DNA of 64,000 bases from UPXZ01 sp049840795 (GCA_049840795.1 JASGJK010000009.1:124001-188000), one strand, 5' to 3'; counted from the stretch's first letter, positions 19,907 to 29,763 are shown. The notes: generated by a model from the sequence alone, not told the origin. Made by a program: numbers and translations.

Positions 19907-20497
19907 ATGATGATTGAACAAAAAATAAAGCAAGACATTGAGGTAAAACAAAACATACTATCTGACAAAATTTTGATTGAAAAAATATCACTTGTGACTG
20001 AAATTTTAATCAATGCTTTAAAGCAAGGAAACAAAGTCTTTTTTTGCGGGAACGGTGGTAGTGCAGCTGACGCTCAACATTTAGCTGCTGAACTTTCCGG
20101 ACGGTTTTATTTCGATCGTGCACCACTCCCCTCAGAAGCACTTCACTGCAACACCTCATACGTTACTGCTGTTGCAAACGATTACGGATACGACGAAATT
20201 TACTCAAGAATGATAAAGGGCTCAGGGAAGGAAGGCGATGTGCTTATAGGGCTCTCAACGTCAGGTAACTCTGTAAACATTATTAAAGCATTTGAAACCG
20301 CAAAAAACAAAAAAATAAAAACGATTGCTTTCACCGGAAAAACAGGAGGAAAGATGAAAGATTTCGTAAATATTTTAATTAATACTCCCTCAAGCGATAC
20401 ACCACGCATTCAGGAAGCACACATTTTGATTGGTCATATAATTTGCGAAATTGTTGAATCAAAGATGTTTGCTGTACAAAATTCCACATTAGATTAA
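19907..20497 (+). CDS. gmhA: Sedoheptulose-7-phosphate isomerase
   Basis: A SIS-domain isomerase that makes D-glycero-D-manno-heptose 7-phosphate from sedoheptulose 7-phosphate. It shows FFCGNGGSAADAQHLAAELSGRF, the phosphate-binding GLSTSGNSVNI and the C-terminal RIQEAHILIGHIICEIVE carrying the catalytic His. 196 residues, normal. It lies 13 bp after hddA. Confidence 0.95.
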   Translation: MMIEQKIKQDIEVKQNILSDKILIEKISLVTEILINALKQGNKVFFCGNGGSAADAQHLAAELSGRFYFDRAPLPSEALHCNTSYVTAVANDYGYDEIYSRMIKGSGKEGDVLIGLSTSGNSVNIIKAFETAKNKKIKTIAFTGKTGGKMKDFVNILINTPSSDTPRIQEAHILIGHIICEIVESKMFAVQNSTLD

Positions 20498-20520
20498 TTT
20501 ATTAATACCTCTTTTTTACT

Positions 20521-21225
20521 ATGAAAGAAGCCATAATACTTGCAGGAGGTTTTGGTACCCGTTTGAAACATATAGTGAGTGATGTGCCCAAGCCTATGGC
20601 TCCTATTAACGGCGAACCCTTTTTATCGGTGCTATTAGAAAGATTGCAATCAGCCGGCGTTGAGCGCGTAATCCTTTCTACTGGCTATATGCACGACAAA
20701 ATTGAAGAATTTTATGGTAATATGTTTAAAAAATTATCTCTTGTTTATTCACAAGAAAACATCCCACTTGGCACTGGCGGAGCTATTTTAGAAGGGCTTA
20801 AGAAAGCCCAAGCCGAAAATGTATTAGTTCTTAATGGTGATACTCTTTTTGACATTGATTTTTCGATTTTACAGGCGTTTCATTCTGAAAAAAAAACAGT
20901 AATTTCTGTTGCATTACGTGAGATAGAGGACGTTTCACGTTACGGTGCTGTTAATATTGATGATGAGAACCGTATCAGAGAATTTAGCGAAAAAAATCAA
21001 CTTCAGGGTAAAGGGTTTATTAACGGAGGTATTTATCTAATTAATAAATTATGGTTCACCGGATTGGATTTGCCCAAACAATTTTCATTTGAAAAAGAAG
21101 TTCTGGAAAAACAATATACCACGAACCAGTTTTACGGATTAGGATTCAATGCGTATTTTATTGATATTGGTGTGCCCGAAGACTATTTTAGAGCTCAAAA
21201 AGAAATAGTTTTATTTCGTAAATAG
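20521..21225 (+). CDS. hddC: D-glycero-alpha-D-manno-heptose 1-phosphate guanylyltransferase
   Basis: A nucleotidyltransferase with the pyrophosphorylase signature ILAGGFGTRLKHIVSDVPKPMAPINGEPFL, VLNGDTLFDIDF with the metal Asp, and GFINGGIYL. 234 residues. Generic likeness is to glucose-1-phosphate thymidylyl- and mannose-1-phosphate guanylyltransferases; the heptose role follows from its place between gmhA and gmhB. Confidence 0.87.
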   Translation: MKEAIILAGGFGTRLKHIVSDVPKPMAPINGEPFLSVLLERLQSAGVERVILSTGYMHDKIEEFYGNMFKKLSLVYSQENIPLGTGGAILEGLKKAQAENVLVLNGDTLFDIDFSILQAFHSEKKTVISVALREIEDVSRYGAVNIDDENRIREFSEKNQLQGKGFINGGIYLINKLWFTGLDLPKQFSFEKEVLEKQYTTNQFYGLGFNAYFIDIGVPEDYFRAQKEIVLFRK

Positions 21226-21231
21226 TTGAAG

Positions 21232-21772
21232 ATGAGTACGAGTGCATTGTTTTTAGATAGAGATGGGGTTATTAATCGACAAATTGTTGATGGTTATGTA
21301 ACGAAAACGGACGAGTTTGAATTTCTTCCGGGCGTTTTAAGTGCATTAGCCAAATTAGGCGAACTATTCGATCGTATTTTTATAATTACTAATCAACAAG
21401 GGATAGGAAAAGGCATTTTCTCGGAACAAGATTTGATCGATATTCATCAGTATATGAGCAAAACCATCTGCCAAAATGGAGGACGAATCGATAAAATATA
21501 TCATTGTTCAGCGTTGGCAAATGACAATAGCCCTTTTCGGAAGCCAAATATCGGAATGGGCAAGCAAGCGATGGAAGAATTCCCAGATATTGATATAAAG
21601 TTGTCGGTAATGGTTGGAGATACTTTAAGCGATATGAAATTCGGGAAAAACATCGGAGTAAAAGACAATATTTCTTACCAATGGAAAGTCTATGGACGAA
21701 TCAATAAAAATTTATGCTGATGACATTTATAAAGATTTAGCCGACTTTGCCCGACATTATCAAAAGAAATAA
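21232..21772 (+). CDS. gmhB: D-glycero-D-manno-heptose 1,7-bisphosphate 7-phosphatase, frameshifted near the C-terminus
   Basis: A HAD-superfamily phosphatase: LFLDRDGVINR gives the nucleophile DxD, IITNQQGIGKG the second motif, KPNIGMGKQAMEE the third, and VGDTLSDMKFG the metal-binding Asp. As given, the frame ends at 21720 with an unlikely tail. A one-base change near 21660-21666 gives TIFLTNGKSMDESIKIYADDIYKDLADF, the proper family end, with a stop at 21772. ATG 21232 is preferred over TTG 21226. Confidence 0.85.
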
Positions 21773-21780
21773 TAATAGAT

Positions 21781-22602
21781 ATGCTCAATGCTTCAATTGT
21801 TTTATATAATCATACTATTGCGGAGATTGAATTGTTAATAGCTTCGCTCCGGCAATCAGGGCGAGTTGAAAAGATATATCTAATTGATAATTCGCCTCAA
21901 AAGAATACTGAATTTAGTAAATTTCCGGTTGAATACATTTTCAACAACAAAAATCTAGGTTATGGGACCGGACACAATATTGCCATTCGTAAAACGATAG
22001 AACAACAGGTTTCTTACCATTTGGTAGTAAATCCGGATATTCAGTTTAACAGCATTATTTTAGAAGAACTTTTGAATTTTATGAATCAAAATCAGGATGT
22101 GGGACACCTTATGCCCAACGTTCTTTATCCCAACGGAGAAACACAATATCTTTGTAAATTGCTACCTAAACCTTCCGATTTGTTCTTTCGTCGTTTTTTA
22201 CCATCAAAATGGACTAAGAAATCAAACGACCGATTTGAACTTCGCCGGTTCGGTTATGATAAAGTAATGGAAGTACCATATCTTTCAGGCTGTTTTATGC
22301 TGTTGCGTACCAAAACATTGAAAGAAGTGGGTTTGTTTGACGAACGTTTTTTTATGTATCCGGAGGATATTGATTTAACGCGTAGGATTCATCAAAAATA
22401 TAAAACTGTCTTTTATCCGCATGTAAATATCGTTCATCATCACGCTCATGCATCATATCAAAATGTCAAATTTTTAGGCGTTCATCTGTGGAATTTAATT
22501 AAATACTTCAATAAATGGGGATGGTTTTTTGATTCTGAGCGAAAAAAAGTCAATAACGAGACATTGAAGAAATTGGGTATTGGTAGAAAAGTAAATTTGT
22601 AG
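21781..22602 (+). CDS. Glycosyltransferase family 2 (rhamnosyltransferase-like)
   Basis: LNASIVLYNHTIAEIELLIASL, LIDNSP, NKNLGYGTGHNIAI, LVVNPDIQF (metal-binding), YLSGCFMLLRTKTLKEVGLFDERFFMYPEDIDLTRRI: the layout of WbbL-type GT2 enzymes, which often add deoxysugars or hexoses to lipid-linked glycans. 273 residues, intact. It begins 8 bp after the corrected gmhB stop, so it closes the heptose operon and may transfer the heptose. Confidence 0.87.
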   Translation: MLNASIVLYNHTIAEIELLIASLRQSGRVEKIYLIDNSPQKNTEFSKFPVEYIFNNKNLGYGTGHNIAIRKTIEQQVSYHLVVNPDIQFNSIILEELLNFMNQNQDVGHLMPNVLYPNGETQYLCKLLPKPSDLFFRRFLPSKWTKKSNDRFELRRFGYDKVMEVPYLSGCFMLLRTKTLKEVGLFDERFFMYPEDIDLTRRIHQKYKTVFYPHVNIVHHHAHASYQNVKFLGVHLWNLIKYFNKWGWFFDSERKKVNNETLKKLGIGRKVNL

Positions 22603-22973
22603 AACAGCTAAATCACAAGATGGTAAAATTTTATTTTGAATAAAAAACAATTTTTTATTCACTAATTTTTGTATTTTTGTAAAATAAAGTATTCAACTTT
22701 CGCGAATTATTAAACGTTTGATTTTATGAATATTAAAAAAATACTCATTCTGATTATCAAATATTTATAAGAATAAATGGTTCTAATCTTATTTAAGTTA
22801 GACCTCACCCCCCACCTTTTCTAACGATGGAGTGGAGGGTACGCAGTGAGAGTAAAAAAACGGCTGCACTAATGCAAGTTGCTGTAATTTTGCGAATTAC
22901 ACATGCGAAGGTTGAATAAAATATCTCATTTCTTAATCAATTAACCATTCAATTCATTTTTTATTAACAAACT
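22603..22973. other. Intergenic region between the glycan cluster and marC
   Basis: No gene seen. A TATTTTTG box at 22672-22679 could be a promoter -7 element, but it lies 300 bp from marC and lacks a -33 partner. At 22803-22850 a C-rich stretch (CTCACCCCCCACC) faces a G-rich partner (GGAGTGGAGGG...GTGAG), so an imperfect hairpin can form. Confidence 0.4.
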
Positions 22974-23552
22974 ATGCATTTCAACATTGTTCAGATAGCA
23001 AGCGCTTTTATTGTTCTTTTCGCCATTATCGATATTTTGGGTGCTATTCCTATTATTCTGTCGATAAAGTCAAAAGGCGAGGTTATAAAGCCGCTCAGCG
23101 TAAGTATAATATCGCTGGGTATTTTGATTCTTTTCTTGTTTGGAGGAGAGGCAGTTTTGAAACTATTTAATGTGGATTTTGCTTCGTTTGCCGTTGCAGG
23201 TTCTTTGATTTTGTTTGTGTTTGCACTTGAGATGATTTTGGATGTAGAAATTTACAAAAATAACGGACCAAAGGGAGGAGCGTCTATTGTTCCTATTGCT
23301 TTTCCGTTGGTGGCAGGACCCGCTTCGTTTACAACGCTACTTTCGTTACGCGCCGAATATTCGGTTGAGAACATCATTGTTGCGGTGATACTGAATATCA
23401 TTTTTGTATATGTTGTTTTAATATCTACAACCAAGATTGAGAAACTGATAGGAAAAGGAGGAATTTATATTATGCGAAAATTTTTCGGAATCATTTTGTT
23501 GGCTATTTCGGTAAAATTATTTACCACCAATATCGGTAATTTATTGCATTAA
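22974..23552 (+). CDS. MarC-family integral membrane protein
   Basis: 192 residues with about six membrane segments. It starts FNIVQIASAFIVLFAIIDILGAIPIILSI and has the family signature IVPIAFPLVAGPASFTTLLSL in the middle. Function of MarC/YhgN proteins is not settled; an antibiotic-resistance link was withdrawn. It is monocistronic, ending at a shared terminator. Confidence 0.88.
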   Translation: MHFNIVQIASAFIVLFAIIDILGAIPIILSIKSKGEVIKPLSVSIISLGILILFLFGGEAVLKLFNVDFASFAVAGSLILFVFALEMILDVEIYKNNGPKGGASIVPIAFPLVAGPASFTTLLSLRAEYSVENIIVAVILNIIFVYVVLISTTKIEKLIGKGGIYIMRKFFGIILLAISVKLFTTNIGNLLH

Positions 23553-23610
23553 ATTGAAAGGACGAAAATTTCGCGGTATCCACATTTCATAGAAGATTAT
23601 ATACCATAAT

Positions 23611-23647
23611 AAAACAGCCTCAAACTTCGATTGTTTGAGGCTGTTTT
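23611..23647. terminator. Bidirectional terminator between marC and fba
   Basis: A 15-bp stem AAAACAGCCTCAAAC / GTTTGAGGCTGTTTT with a 7-nt loop, A-rich on one side and T-rich on the other, serves the two convergent genes. Confidence 0.88.
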
Positions 23648-23672
23648 GTATTCGTTTATCCTTTTCGAGAGT

Positions 23673-24665
23673 TTACGCTTTACCTGCGCTACCCAATACA
23701 TTTACTGTTTTGTGAGCATACAGTTTTTTGAGTTCGTCACGAGCCGGACCTAAGTATTTACGTGGGTCAAACTCAGCCGGTTTGGTTGCAAATACTTCAC
23801 GCACTTTAGCAGTCATCGCCAAACGACCGTCAGAATCGATGTTGATTTTGCAAACTGCCGATGAAGCAGCATGGCGAAGTTGTTCTTCCGGAATGCCGAT
23901 AGAATCTTTCAATGCTCCACCATATTTATTAATTGTTTCTACATATTCTTGTGGAACTGAAGAAGAACCGTGCAATACGATAGGGAATCCGGGGATTTGT
24001 TTTTCGATTTCTTCCAAAATATCAAAACGCAATGGAGGCGGAATCAAGATGCCATTTGCATCACGTGTACATTGATCCGGAGTAAATTTGTTGGCTCCGT
24101 GTGATGTTCCGATAGAGATAGCCAATGAGTCAACGCCGGTACGCGTAACAAAATCAACGACTTCTTCCGGTTGAGTGTAAGTATGATGTTCCGAAGAAAC
24201 CTCATCTTCAACACCTGCTAATACGCCCAATTCTCCTTCTACGGTAACATCATTGGCGTGAGCATATTCTACTACTTTTTTAGTCAGAGCGATGTTTTCT
24301 TCGTAAGGGAGGTGTGAACCATCAATCATTACTGAAGAGAAACCGCTGTCAATACAATCTTTACAAAGTTCAAAGCTGTCGCCGTGGTCAAGGTGAAGTA
24401 CGATTGGAATTTCGTAACCCAATTCTTTTGCATATTGTACAGCGCCTTGAGCCATATAGCGCAAAAGCGTTTGATTGGCATATTTACGTGCACCGCTTGA
24501 TACTTGAAGAATTACCGGCGATTTTGTATCAACACAAGCTGATACAATAGCTTGTAATTGTTCCAAGTTGTTGAAGTTGAATGCAGGTATTGCATATTTT
24601 CCTTCAATGGCTTTTTTGAATAACTCTTTGGTGTTTACCAAACCGAGTTCTTTATAACTTACCAT
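23673..24665 (-). CDS. fba: Class II fructose-1,6-bisphosphate aldolase
   Basis: A zinc-dependent aldolase of glycolysis and gluconeogenesis. Motifs: PAFNFNNLEQLQAIV, the zinc ligands in VLHLDHGDSFELCKDCIDSGFSSVMIDGSHLPYEENI, the Glu of VEGELG, AISIGTSHGANK and VLHGSSSVP. It contains NIDSDGRLAMTAKVREVF and is 330 residues long, as in the class II form common in Bacteroidetes. A well-formed promoter lies upstream. Confidence 0.94.
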   Translation of the reverse strand: MVSYKELGLVNTKELFKKAIEGKYAIPAFNFNNLEQLQAIVSACVDTKSPVILQVSSGARKYANQTLLRYMAQGAVQYAKELGYEIPIVLHLDHGDSFELCKDCIDSGFSSVMIDGSHLPYEENIALTKKVVEYAHANDVTVEGELGVLAGVEDEVSSEHHTYTQPEEVVDFVTRTGVDSLAISIGTSHGANKFTPDQCTRDANGILIPPPLRFDILEEIEKQIPGFPIVLHGSSSVPQEYVETINKYGGALKDSIGIPEEQLRHAASSAVCKINIDSDGRLAMTAKVREVFATKPAEFDPRKYLGPARDELKKLYAHKTVNVLGSAGKA

Positions 24666-24714
24666 GATTTATAATTATTTATTTGGTTTGTAATGTGTAA
24701 ATTCAATTTATGTG

Positions 24715-24745
24715 CAAAAGTACTATTTTTTTGTGTACCTTCCAA
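24715..24745 (-). promoter_or_regulatory. Promoter of fba
   Basis: On the minus strand: TTGG at 24742-24745, a 19-bp spacer, then TACTTTTG at 24715-24722. A good Bacteroidetes housekeeping promoter. Confidence 0.75.
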
Positions 24746-24811
24746 CTATTTTTAAAACGTACGCAACGAAACAAAAGTTTATTAAATGAGCTAAAATAGA
24801 TTAAATCTGTA

Positions 24812-26632
24812 TTAAAATTTTAGCAAGTTTTTTTCGTACATTGCATCAATAATGTCTTTATACTTTTGCATAATGATTGTTCTTCTCAGTTTCAGCGTAT
24901 TGGTCAATTCGCCGGTTTCTATGGTAAATCCTTTTTTTATCAGCGTAAACTTCTTTATCAGTTCGTAATGTGCCATTCCGGTTTGCTGTAACGCAATTCG
25001 TTCTTCTATTAACGCTATGATTTGTGGATTTTTCAATAAATCGTCCGTTTTATCGTAACTAATATTTTTTGTTTGCGCATACTCTTCCAATGCCGGAATG
25101 GAGGGAACAATGATAGCGGTGACATAATTGCGCTCATCGCCAATAGTTGCCGCTTGTTCAATGTATTTGTCAAGTTCAAGACGGGTCTCTATTTCCTGTG
25201 GAGCAATGTATTTTCCGTTTGATGTTTTGAAAAGATCCTTGATTCTTTCGGTTAGCGTGATTTTGCCATCGTTGGAAACGGCGCCCGCATCACCTGTGCG
25301 AAACCATCCGTCTTCGGTAAACGCGTTTTTGTTCGCTTCCGGATTGTTGTAATAGCCGGGAGTGATAGTTTTACCTTTCAGGAGTATTTCGTTGTCTTCG
25401 CCTGTTTTTATGCCCAAATCAGACATAATTGTTCCTACGGTTCCCACTTTGTAATCGTTCTTATGAAAATGCGCTACCGTTGCCGTACTTTCGGTAAGTC
25501 CGTATCCATACACAATAGGTACACCTATACTCCGGAAAAACATGGTGATGGAATCGGCTAATTTAGCGCCGGCAACAGGGAGTAACTTTGCATTCTCGAG
25601 CCCGAGTACTTTTTTTACTTGTGAAAATATAAGTTTATCGGCAAACTTGTATTTGAAGCGGAGTATAAAATCCGGTCTTTTGCCAATGCGTAAATAATCT
25701 AAGTTGTGTTTTTTGCCGATAGCAACCGCCCACGTTACCAATGCTAATTTAATGGGTGTTGACTTCTCTAATTTGTCTTGTACTCCCACAAATACTTTTT
25801 CCCAAAATCGAGGGACTGCGCACATCAGAGTCGGTTGTACGTCTTTTATGGTTTGCTGTATTTCGGTTGGGCGATGATTGATGTAAACGGTTGCACCTAC
25901 GTAGATAAGCAAATAACACCACGTGCGTTCAAAGACGTGTGTAAGTGGTAAAAATGCGATGGAAATATCATTTAAAGTTATTTCCGGCAGGCTGATCAGG
26001 TGTATGCGCATTGCTTCGTTATACATTTCGTGGGTAATAATTACCCCTTTGGGATTACCGGTAGTTCCCGATGTATAAAGTATAGACGCTATATCTTTTT
26101 CTTCACATTTGTTTTTTTTAGTTTCAATGTCTGCATTTCGCGGATTTTTTTCGCCCAAATCTATAAAATCGTCAAAGTATATACACTTCTCATTGTCCGG
26201 TAGGGTTACTTTTTTGTCGAATACAATTAGCTTTTTCAATGTTTTCAGTTCATCTAATAGTTGGATGGCAACATTAAACTGCTCTTGTTCTCCAACAAAA
26301 AGATATTCAATGCCGGCGTCGTTTACGATAAATTTTACTTGTTCCAAAGAAGAGGTTGGGTAAATGGGAATGTTTACCGCACGAATCGAAAACAACGCAA
26401 AATCTACGATAAAGTTTTCCGCTTTATTTTGAGAAAATTGTCCGATATGATCAAATTCGTTGATGCCGAGATTAAGAAAAGCGCTGGCAGCGGCACTTGT
26501 CTTTTTTTCAAAATCTTTCCACGAAATTCCTGTCCAGGCATCCGAGAGTTCATTTCTATCGTAAAGAGCAATTTTATCGCCAAAAGTAGCGGCTTGTGTT
26601 TTGATTAGATGAGGAAAATGTCTTGCGTTCAT
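24812..26632 (-). CDS. AMP-forming long-chain acyl-CoA synthetase
   Basis: Adenylates a fatty acid and passes it to CoA. The ANL-superfamily P-loop is ILYTSGTTGNPKGVIITHEMY, followed by FLPLTHVFERTWCYLLIYVGATVYI, GYGLTESTATVAHF, DGWFRTGDAGAVSNDGKITLTERIKDLFKTSNGKYIAPQEIE and the C-terminal lysine region KLRRTIIMQKYKDIID. 606 residues, typical of Bacteroidetes FadD15-like enzymes. It stands alone between fba and rnc; 170 bp separate it from fba. Confidence 0.9.
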   Translation of the reverse strand: MNARHFPHLIKTQAATFGDKIALYDRNELSDAWTGISWKDFEKKTSAAASAFLNLGINEFDHIGQFSQNKAENFIVDFALFSIRAVNIPIYPTSSLEQVKFIVNDAGIEYLFVGEQEQFNVAIQLLDELKTLKKLIVFDKKVTLPDNEKCIYFDDFIDLGEKNPRNADIETKKNKCEEKDIASILYTSGTTGNPKGVIITHEMYNEAMRIHLISLPEITLNDISIAFLPLTHVFERTWCYLLIYVGATVYINHRPTEIQQTIKDVQPTLMCAVPRFWEKVFVGVQDKLEKSTPIKLALVTWAVAIGKKHNLDYLRIGKRPDFILRFKYKFADKLIFSQVKKVLGLENAKLLPVAGAKLADSITMFFRSIGVPIVYGYGLTESTATVAHFHKNDYKVGTVGTIMSDLGIKTGEDNEILLKGKTITPGYYNNPEANKNAFTEDGWFRTGDAGAVSNDGKITLTERIKDLFKTSNGKYIAPQEIETRLELDKYIEQAATIGDERNYVTAIIVPSIPALEEYAQTKNISYDKTDDLLKNPQIIALIEERIALQQTGMAHYELIKKFTLIKKGFTIETGELTNTLKLRRTIIMQKYKDIIDAMYEKNLLKF

Positions 26633-26734
26633 AGCTTCATTTTTTGAGATTAAGTGAAAGTCGAAGTGTGAAAGTTTGTTATGTTGCTTCGATTTAAATG
26701 ATAAGATAATGAGTTTGTTTAATTATTCAACACA

Positions 26735-27515
26735 TTAAAATGCGGTTTGGTTCTGAATGTATTGTAAAAAATCGGAACTTTCCTCAATACATTTTAGCGC
26801 TTCAAATGAGGCGTTTTGTTGCGATTCCTTTTTACTGTTTCCGTTTCCCCGGCTTACGGTGACTCCTTCTATTTCAAGTTGAGTCAGGAAATTATGCTGA
26901 TTGTTTGCTCCTACCGTTTCGTCTATCAGAATAAAATCAAACTGCAAATGATACTTTTGGCACCATTCTATGAGTTGTGATTTGGGATTCTCGTTTATTT
27001 CCGTCATTTGGTCGGGATGGTTTATCAACGGGAATAACTTATTGTTGAAAAATTCCATCGTTTTGTAGTATCCGCAATCAAGGTAAATAGCACCAATAAG
27101 CGCTTCCAGTGCATTGCCCAGTATGTTGAAGTTTCTTTCCTTGTTTAAGTTAATAAACCGGGTGGCAACGATTAACTTGTCTAATTTTATTTTTTTGCAA
27201 AGTTCATTGAGTGTTTCCCGTTTTACAAATATTGGATCGGGCGTTGGTCAGAAAACCTTCCCGCTCATCGGAGTATTGACGGTAAAGTATATCCGAAACA
27301 ACTGCATTGAGTATGGCATCTCCCAAAAACTCCAGTCGCTCGTTATTAAACATAGCTCCATTGTCCGTCTTGATCGGTTTTGAACGGTGTCTGACGGCTA
27401 ATTCATAATATCGTATATCCCTCGGAGAAAAACCAAGAATATTATAAAAAGAATAAAAAAGCTCTTTTCGAGGGTTCGAGAAGAGCCTTATTCTGCATAA
27501 TAAGCGTTTTATCAC
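26735..27515 (-). CDS. rnc: Ribonuclease III, frameshifted
   Basis: Cleaves double-stranded RNA in rRNA maturation, and in other CRISPR types tracrRNA processing. The first half has the signature NERLEFLGDAILNAVVSDILY and stops early. Removing one base at the AAA run 27227-27229 continues SNIVKRETLNELCKKIKLDK, then the second catalytic Glu region LGNALEALIGAIYLDCGYY and a dsRNA-binding domain (NPKSQLIEWCQKYHLQFDFILID... GNGNSKKESQQNASFEALKCI). It follows fabF by 3 bp in the acpP-fabF-rnc order usual for the phylum. The gene is nearly universal, so the shift is probably a sequence error. Confidence 0.88.
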
Positions 27516-27518
27516 TTT

Positions 27519-28781
27519 TTATTTTTGAAATTTCTTGAATATTATACTTGCATTGTGTCCTCCAAATCCAAAAGTATTTGAGAGTGCGGCATTTACTGTT
27601 TTTTTCTGAGCTTTATCAAAAGTAAAATTCAATTTATAATCAATATCCGGATCATCATCACCTTCCCTATGGTTGATGGTAGGAGGCACCACGTCATTCA
27701 ATACTGAGAGCGCGGCAATCATTCCTTCTACAGCTCCGGCAGCTCCAAGCAAGTGACCGGTCATTGATTTGGTTGAACTGATATTCAGATTGTATGCGTG
27801 CTCGCCAAAAACTTCTTTGATGGCTTTAGCTTCCGAAGGGTCACCAACGGGTGTAGAAGTTCCGTGAACATTGATGTAATCAATATCTTCCGGCGCCATT
27901 TCTGCGTCTTTCAAAGCACGTTTCATTACAAGTGCGGCTCCTATGCCTTCAGGATGTGTCGCCGTAAGGTGATAAGCATCGGCAGAAAGTCCGCCTCCTA
28001 CAACTTCGCACAGGATATTTGCGCCACGAGCTAATGCATGCTCCAACTCTTCGAGGATAAGGCATCCGGCACCTTCTCCAATCACAAATCCATCGCGGCT
28101 TGCGCTGAACGGACGTGATGCTTTTTCAGCTTCGTCATTTCTGGTCGAAAGAGCGGTTAAAGCATTGAATCCTCCCACGCCACCCGGTGTGATGGAAGCT
28201 TCGGCGCCTCCGGCTACAATAACATTGGCTTTTCCTAAACGAAGCAAATTGAATGCATCAATAAGTGCGTTGGTAGATGAAGCGCAAGCCGATGTAGTGG
28301 AGTAGTTTGGTCCTCTGAAACCGTATTGGATCGAAATTTGTCCAGCAGCAATGTCGGAAATCATTTTTGGGATAAAGAAAGGATTAAATTTAGGTCCCTG
28401 CTCTATGTTGGTATAATAGTAGGCAATTTCTTGTTCAAATGTACCTATACCGCCGATTCCTGCTGCAAAAATTACGCCTATTTCGTCCTTGTCTTCTTTG
28501 TCGAGATCAAGTCCGCTATTTTCGATGGCTTCTTTCGCGGCAACTAATCCAAATTGAGCATAGAGGTCTATTTTTCGAACTTCTTTTCTGTCAAAATGCT
28601 GTGAAGGATCAAATCCTTTCACTTCGCAGGCAAATCTTGTTTTGAACAAAGACGCATCAAAACGAGTAATAGGGGCAGCACCGCTCACACCATTCACGAT
28701 ATTCTCCCACGTTTCCGCAGCAGAAAGCCCTAATGGAGTTACGGCACCAACACCTGTTACCACGACTCTTTTTAATTCCAT
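27519..28781 (-). CDS. fabF: Beta-ketoacyl-ACP synthase II
   Basis: The condensing enzyme of fatty-acid elongation. The active-site Cys is in YSTTSACASSTNALIDAF; the two catalytic His are in YINVHGTSTPVGDPSE and SMTGHLLGAAGAVEG; the C-terminus NTFGFGGHNASIIFK is typical. 420 residues. It lies 20 bp downstream of acpP and 3 bp upstream of rnc. Confidence 0.96.
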   Translation of the reverse strand: MELKRVVVTGVGAVTPLGLSAAETWENIVNGVSGAAPITRFDASLFKTRFACEVKGFDPSQHFDRKEVRKIDLYAQFGLVAAKEAIENSGLDLDKEDKDEIGVIFAAGIGGIGTFEQEIAYYYTNIEQGPKFNPFFIPKMISDIAAGQISIQYGFRGPNYSTTSACASSTNALIDAFNLLRLGKANVIVAGGAEASITPGGVGGFNALTALSTRNDEAEKASRPFSASRDGFVIGEGAGCLILEELEHALARGANILCEVVGGGLSADAYHLTATHPEGIGAALVMKRALKDAEMAPEDIDYINVHGTSTPVGDPSEAKAIKEVFGEHAYNLNISSTKSMTGHLLGAAGAVEGMIAALSVLNDVVPPTINHREGDDDPDIDYKLNFTFDKAQKKTVNAALSNTFGFGGHNASIIFKKFQK

Positions 28782-28801
28782 AAAAAAGAATAAATAGTAA
28801 T

Positions 28802-29038
28802 TTATTTTTTCAAAGCTTCAACGTGAGCGATAGCGTCGCCTACGGTTGCGATTTTTTGAGCTTCTTCATCAGGAATTGATACTCCGAATTCTTTTTCAAA
28901 TTCCATAATCAACTCCACTGTGTCTAATGAATCTGCACCAAGGTCGTTTGTAAAATTAGCTGTTTCAACTACTTCTGTTTCGTCAACACCTAATTTATCA
29001 ACGATAATAGCTTTTACTTTTTCTGCAACTTCTGACAT
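28802..29038 (-). CDS. acpP: Acyl carrier protein
   Basis: 78 acidic residues. The phosphopantetheine attachment site is S37 in NDLGADSLDTVELIMEFE. First gene of the acpP-fabF-rnc operon. Confidence 0.97.
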   Translation of the reverse strand: MSEVAEKVKAIIVDKLGVDETEVVETANFTNDLGADSLDTVELIMEFEKEFGVSIPDEEAQKIATVGDAIAHVEALKK

Positions 29039-29090
29039 AATTTTTCTTTTTTAGTGAGTAAATAAAATTTGTTTTATAAATTTGCGGTTG

Positions 29091-29098
29091 CAAAGTAA
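29091..29098 (-). promoter_or_regulatory. Probable promoter -7 box of the acpP operon
   Basis: Minus-strand TTACTTTG followed by CA, 53 bp before acpP; one mismatch to TAnnTTTG. A TTG exists upstream at a slightly long spacing. Confidence 0.5.
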
Positions 29099-29190
29099 CA
29101 AAATATAAATGAAATAAACGCAATCTTTATTGAAAAAAATGCACTTTTTTGCACAATTTTAATAGATATGAGCAAAATTACCAGCTATTT

Positions 29191-29763
29191 ATGAGTAAAA
29201 ATATCGCTATTTTCGCTTCCGGTTCCGGTTCCAATGCCGAAAACATTATTCGCTATTTTGAAAATTCAGATAAATATATTTTTCCTCTTATCATTGCAAA
29301 TAGAACAGATGCTTACGTGCACGAGCGGGCGAAAAGTCTGCATGTTCGTTCGGTTACTTTTCCCAAAGAAGATTTTATCAAACCCGAAAAAATACTCCGG
29401 TTACTCGCTGCCGAAAATATCGATTTTATTGTTCTTGCGGGTTTTTTGCTCAAAATATCGCCTGAAATCATTCAAGAATTTCCCCATAAAATAGTCAATA
29501 TCCATCCGGCATTATTGCCTAAATATGGTGGCAAAGGAATGTATGGACATTACGTGCACGAAGCCGTAAAAGCAGCCGGTGAAAAGGAAAGCGGTATTAC
29601 CATTCATTACTTAAATGAGAATTATGACGAAGGATATATTATTTTCCAAGCAAAGTGCAATATAGACCAAAACGATACTCCCGATGATATTGCAGCAAAG
29701 GTACATAACTTGGAATACGTTTTTTTTCCGAAAGTGATTGAGAGTGTTTTGGATCAAATGTAG
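29191..29763 (+). CDS. purN: Phosphoribosylglycinamide formyltransferase
   Basis: Transfers a formyl group from 10-formyl-THF to GAR in purine synthesis. From the ATG at 29191 (MSKNIAIFASGSGSNAENII) the protein is 190 residues; the in-frame start at 29149 lacks family support. The catalytic Asn103 and His105 are in VNIHPALLPKYGGKGMYG and Asp146 in YDEGYIIFQ. The stop codon at 29761-29763 touches the first, degenerate CRISPR repeat, so there is no room for a terminator of its own. Confidence 0.94.
   Translation: MSKNIAIFASGSGSNAENIIRYFENSDKYIFPLIIANRTDAYVHERAKSLHVRSVTFPKEDFIKPEKILRLLAAENIDFIVLAGFLLKISPEIIQEFPHKIVNIHPALLPKYGGKGMYGHYVHEAVKAAGEKESGITIHYLNENYDEGYIIFQAKCNIDQNDTPDDIAAKVHNLEYVFFPKVIESVLDQM

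Noticed and set aside
26735..27515. Two separate RNase III genes
   Set aside because: The catalytic domain is divided between them and a one-base correction restores one normal protein.
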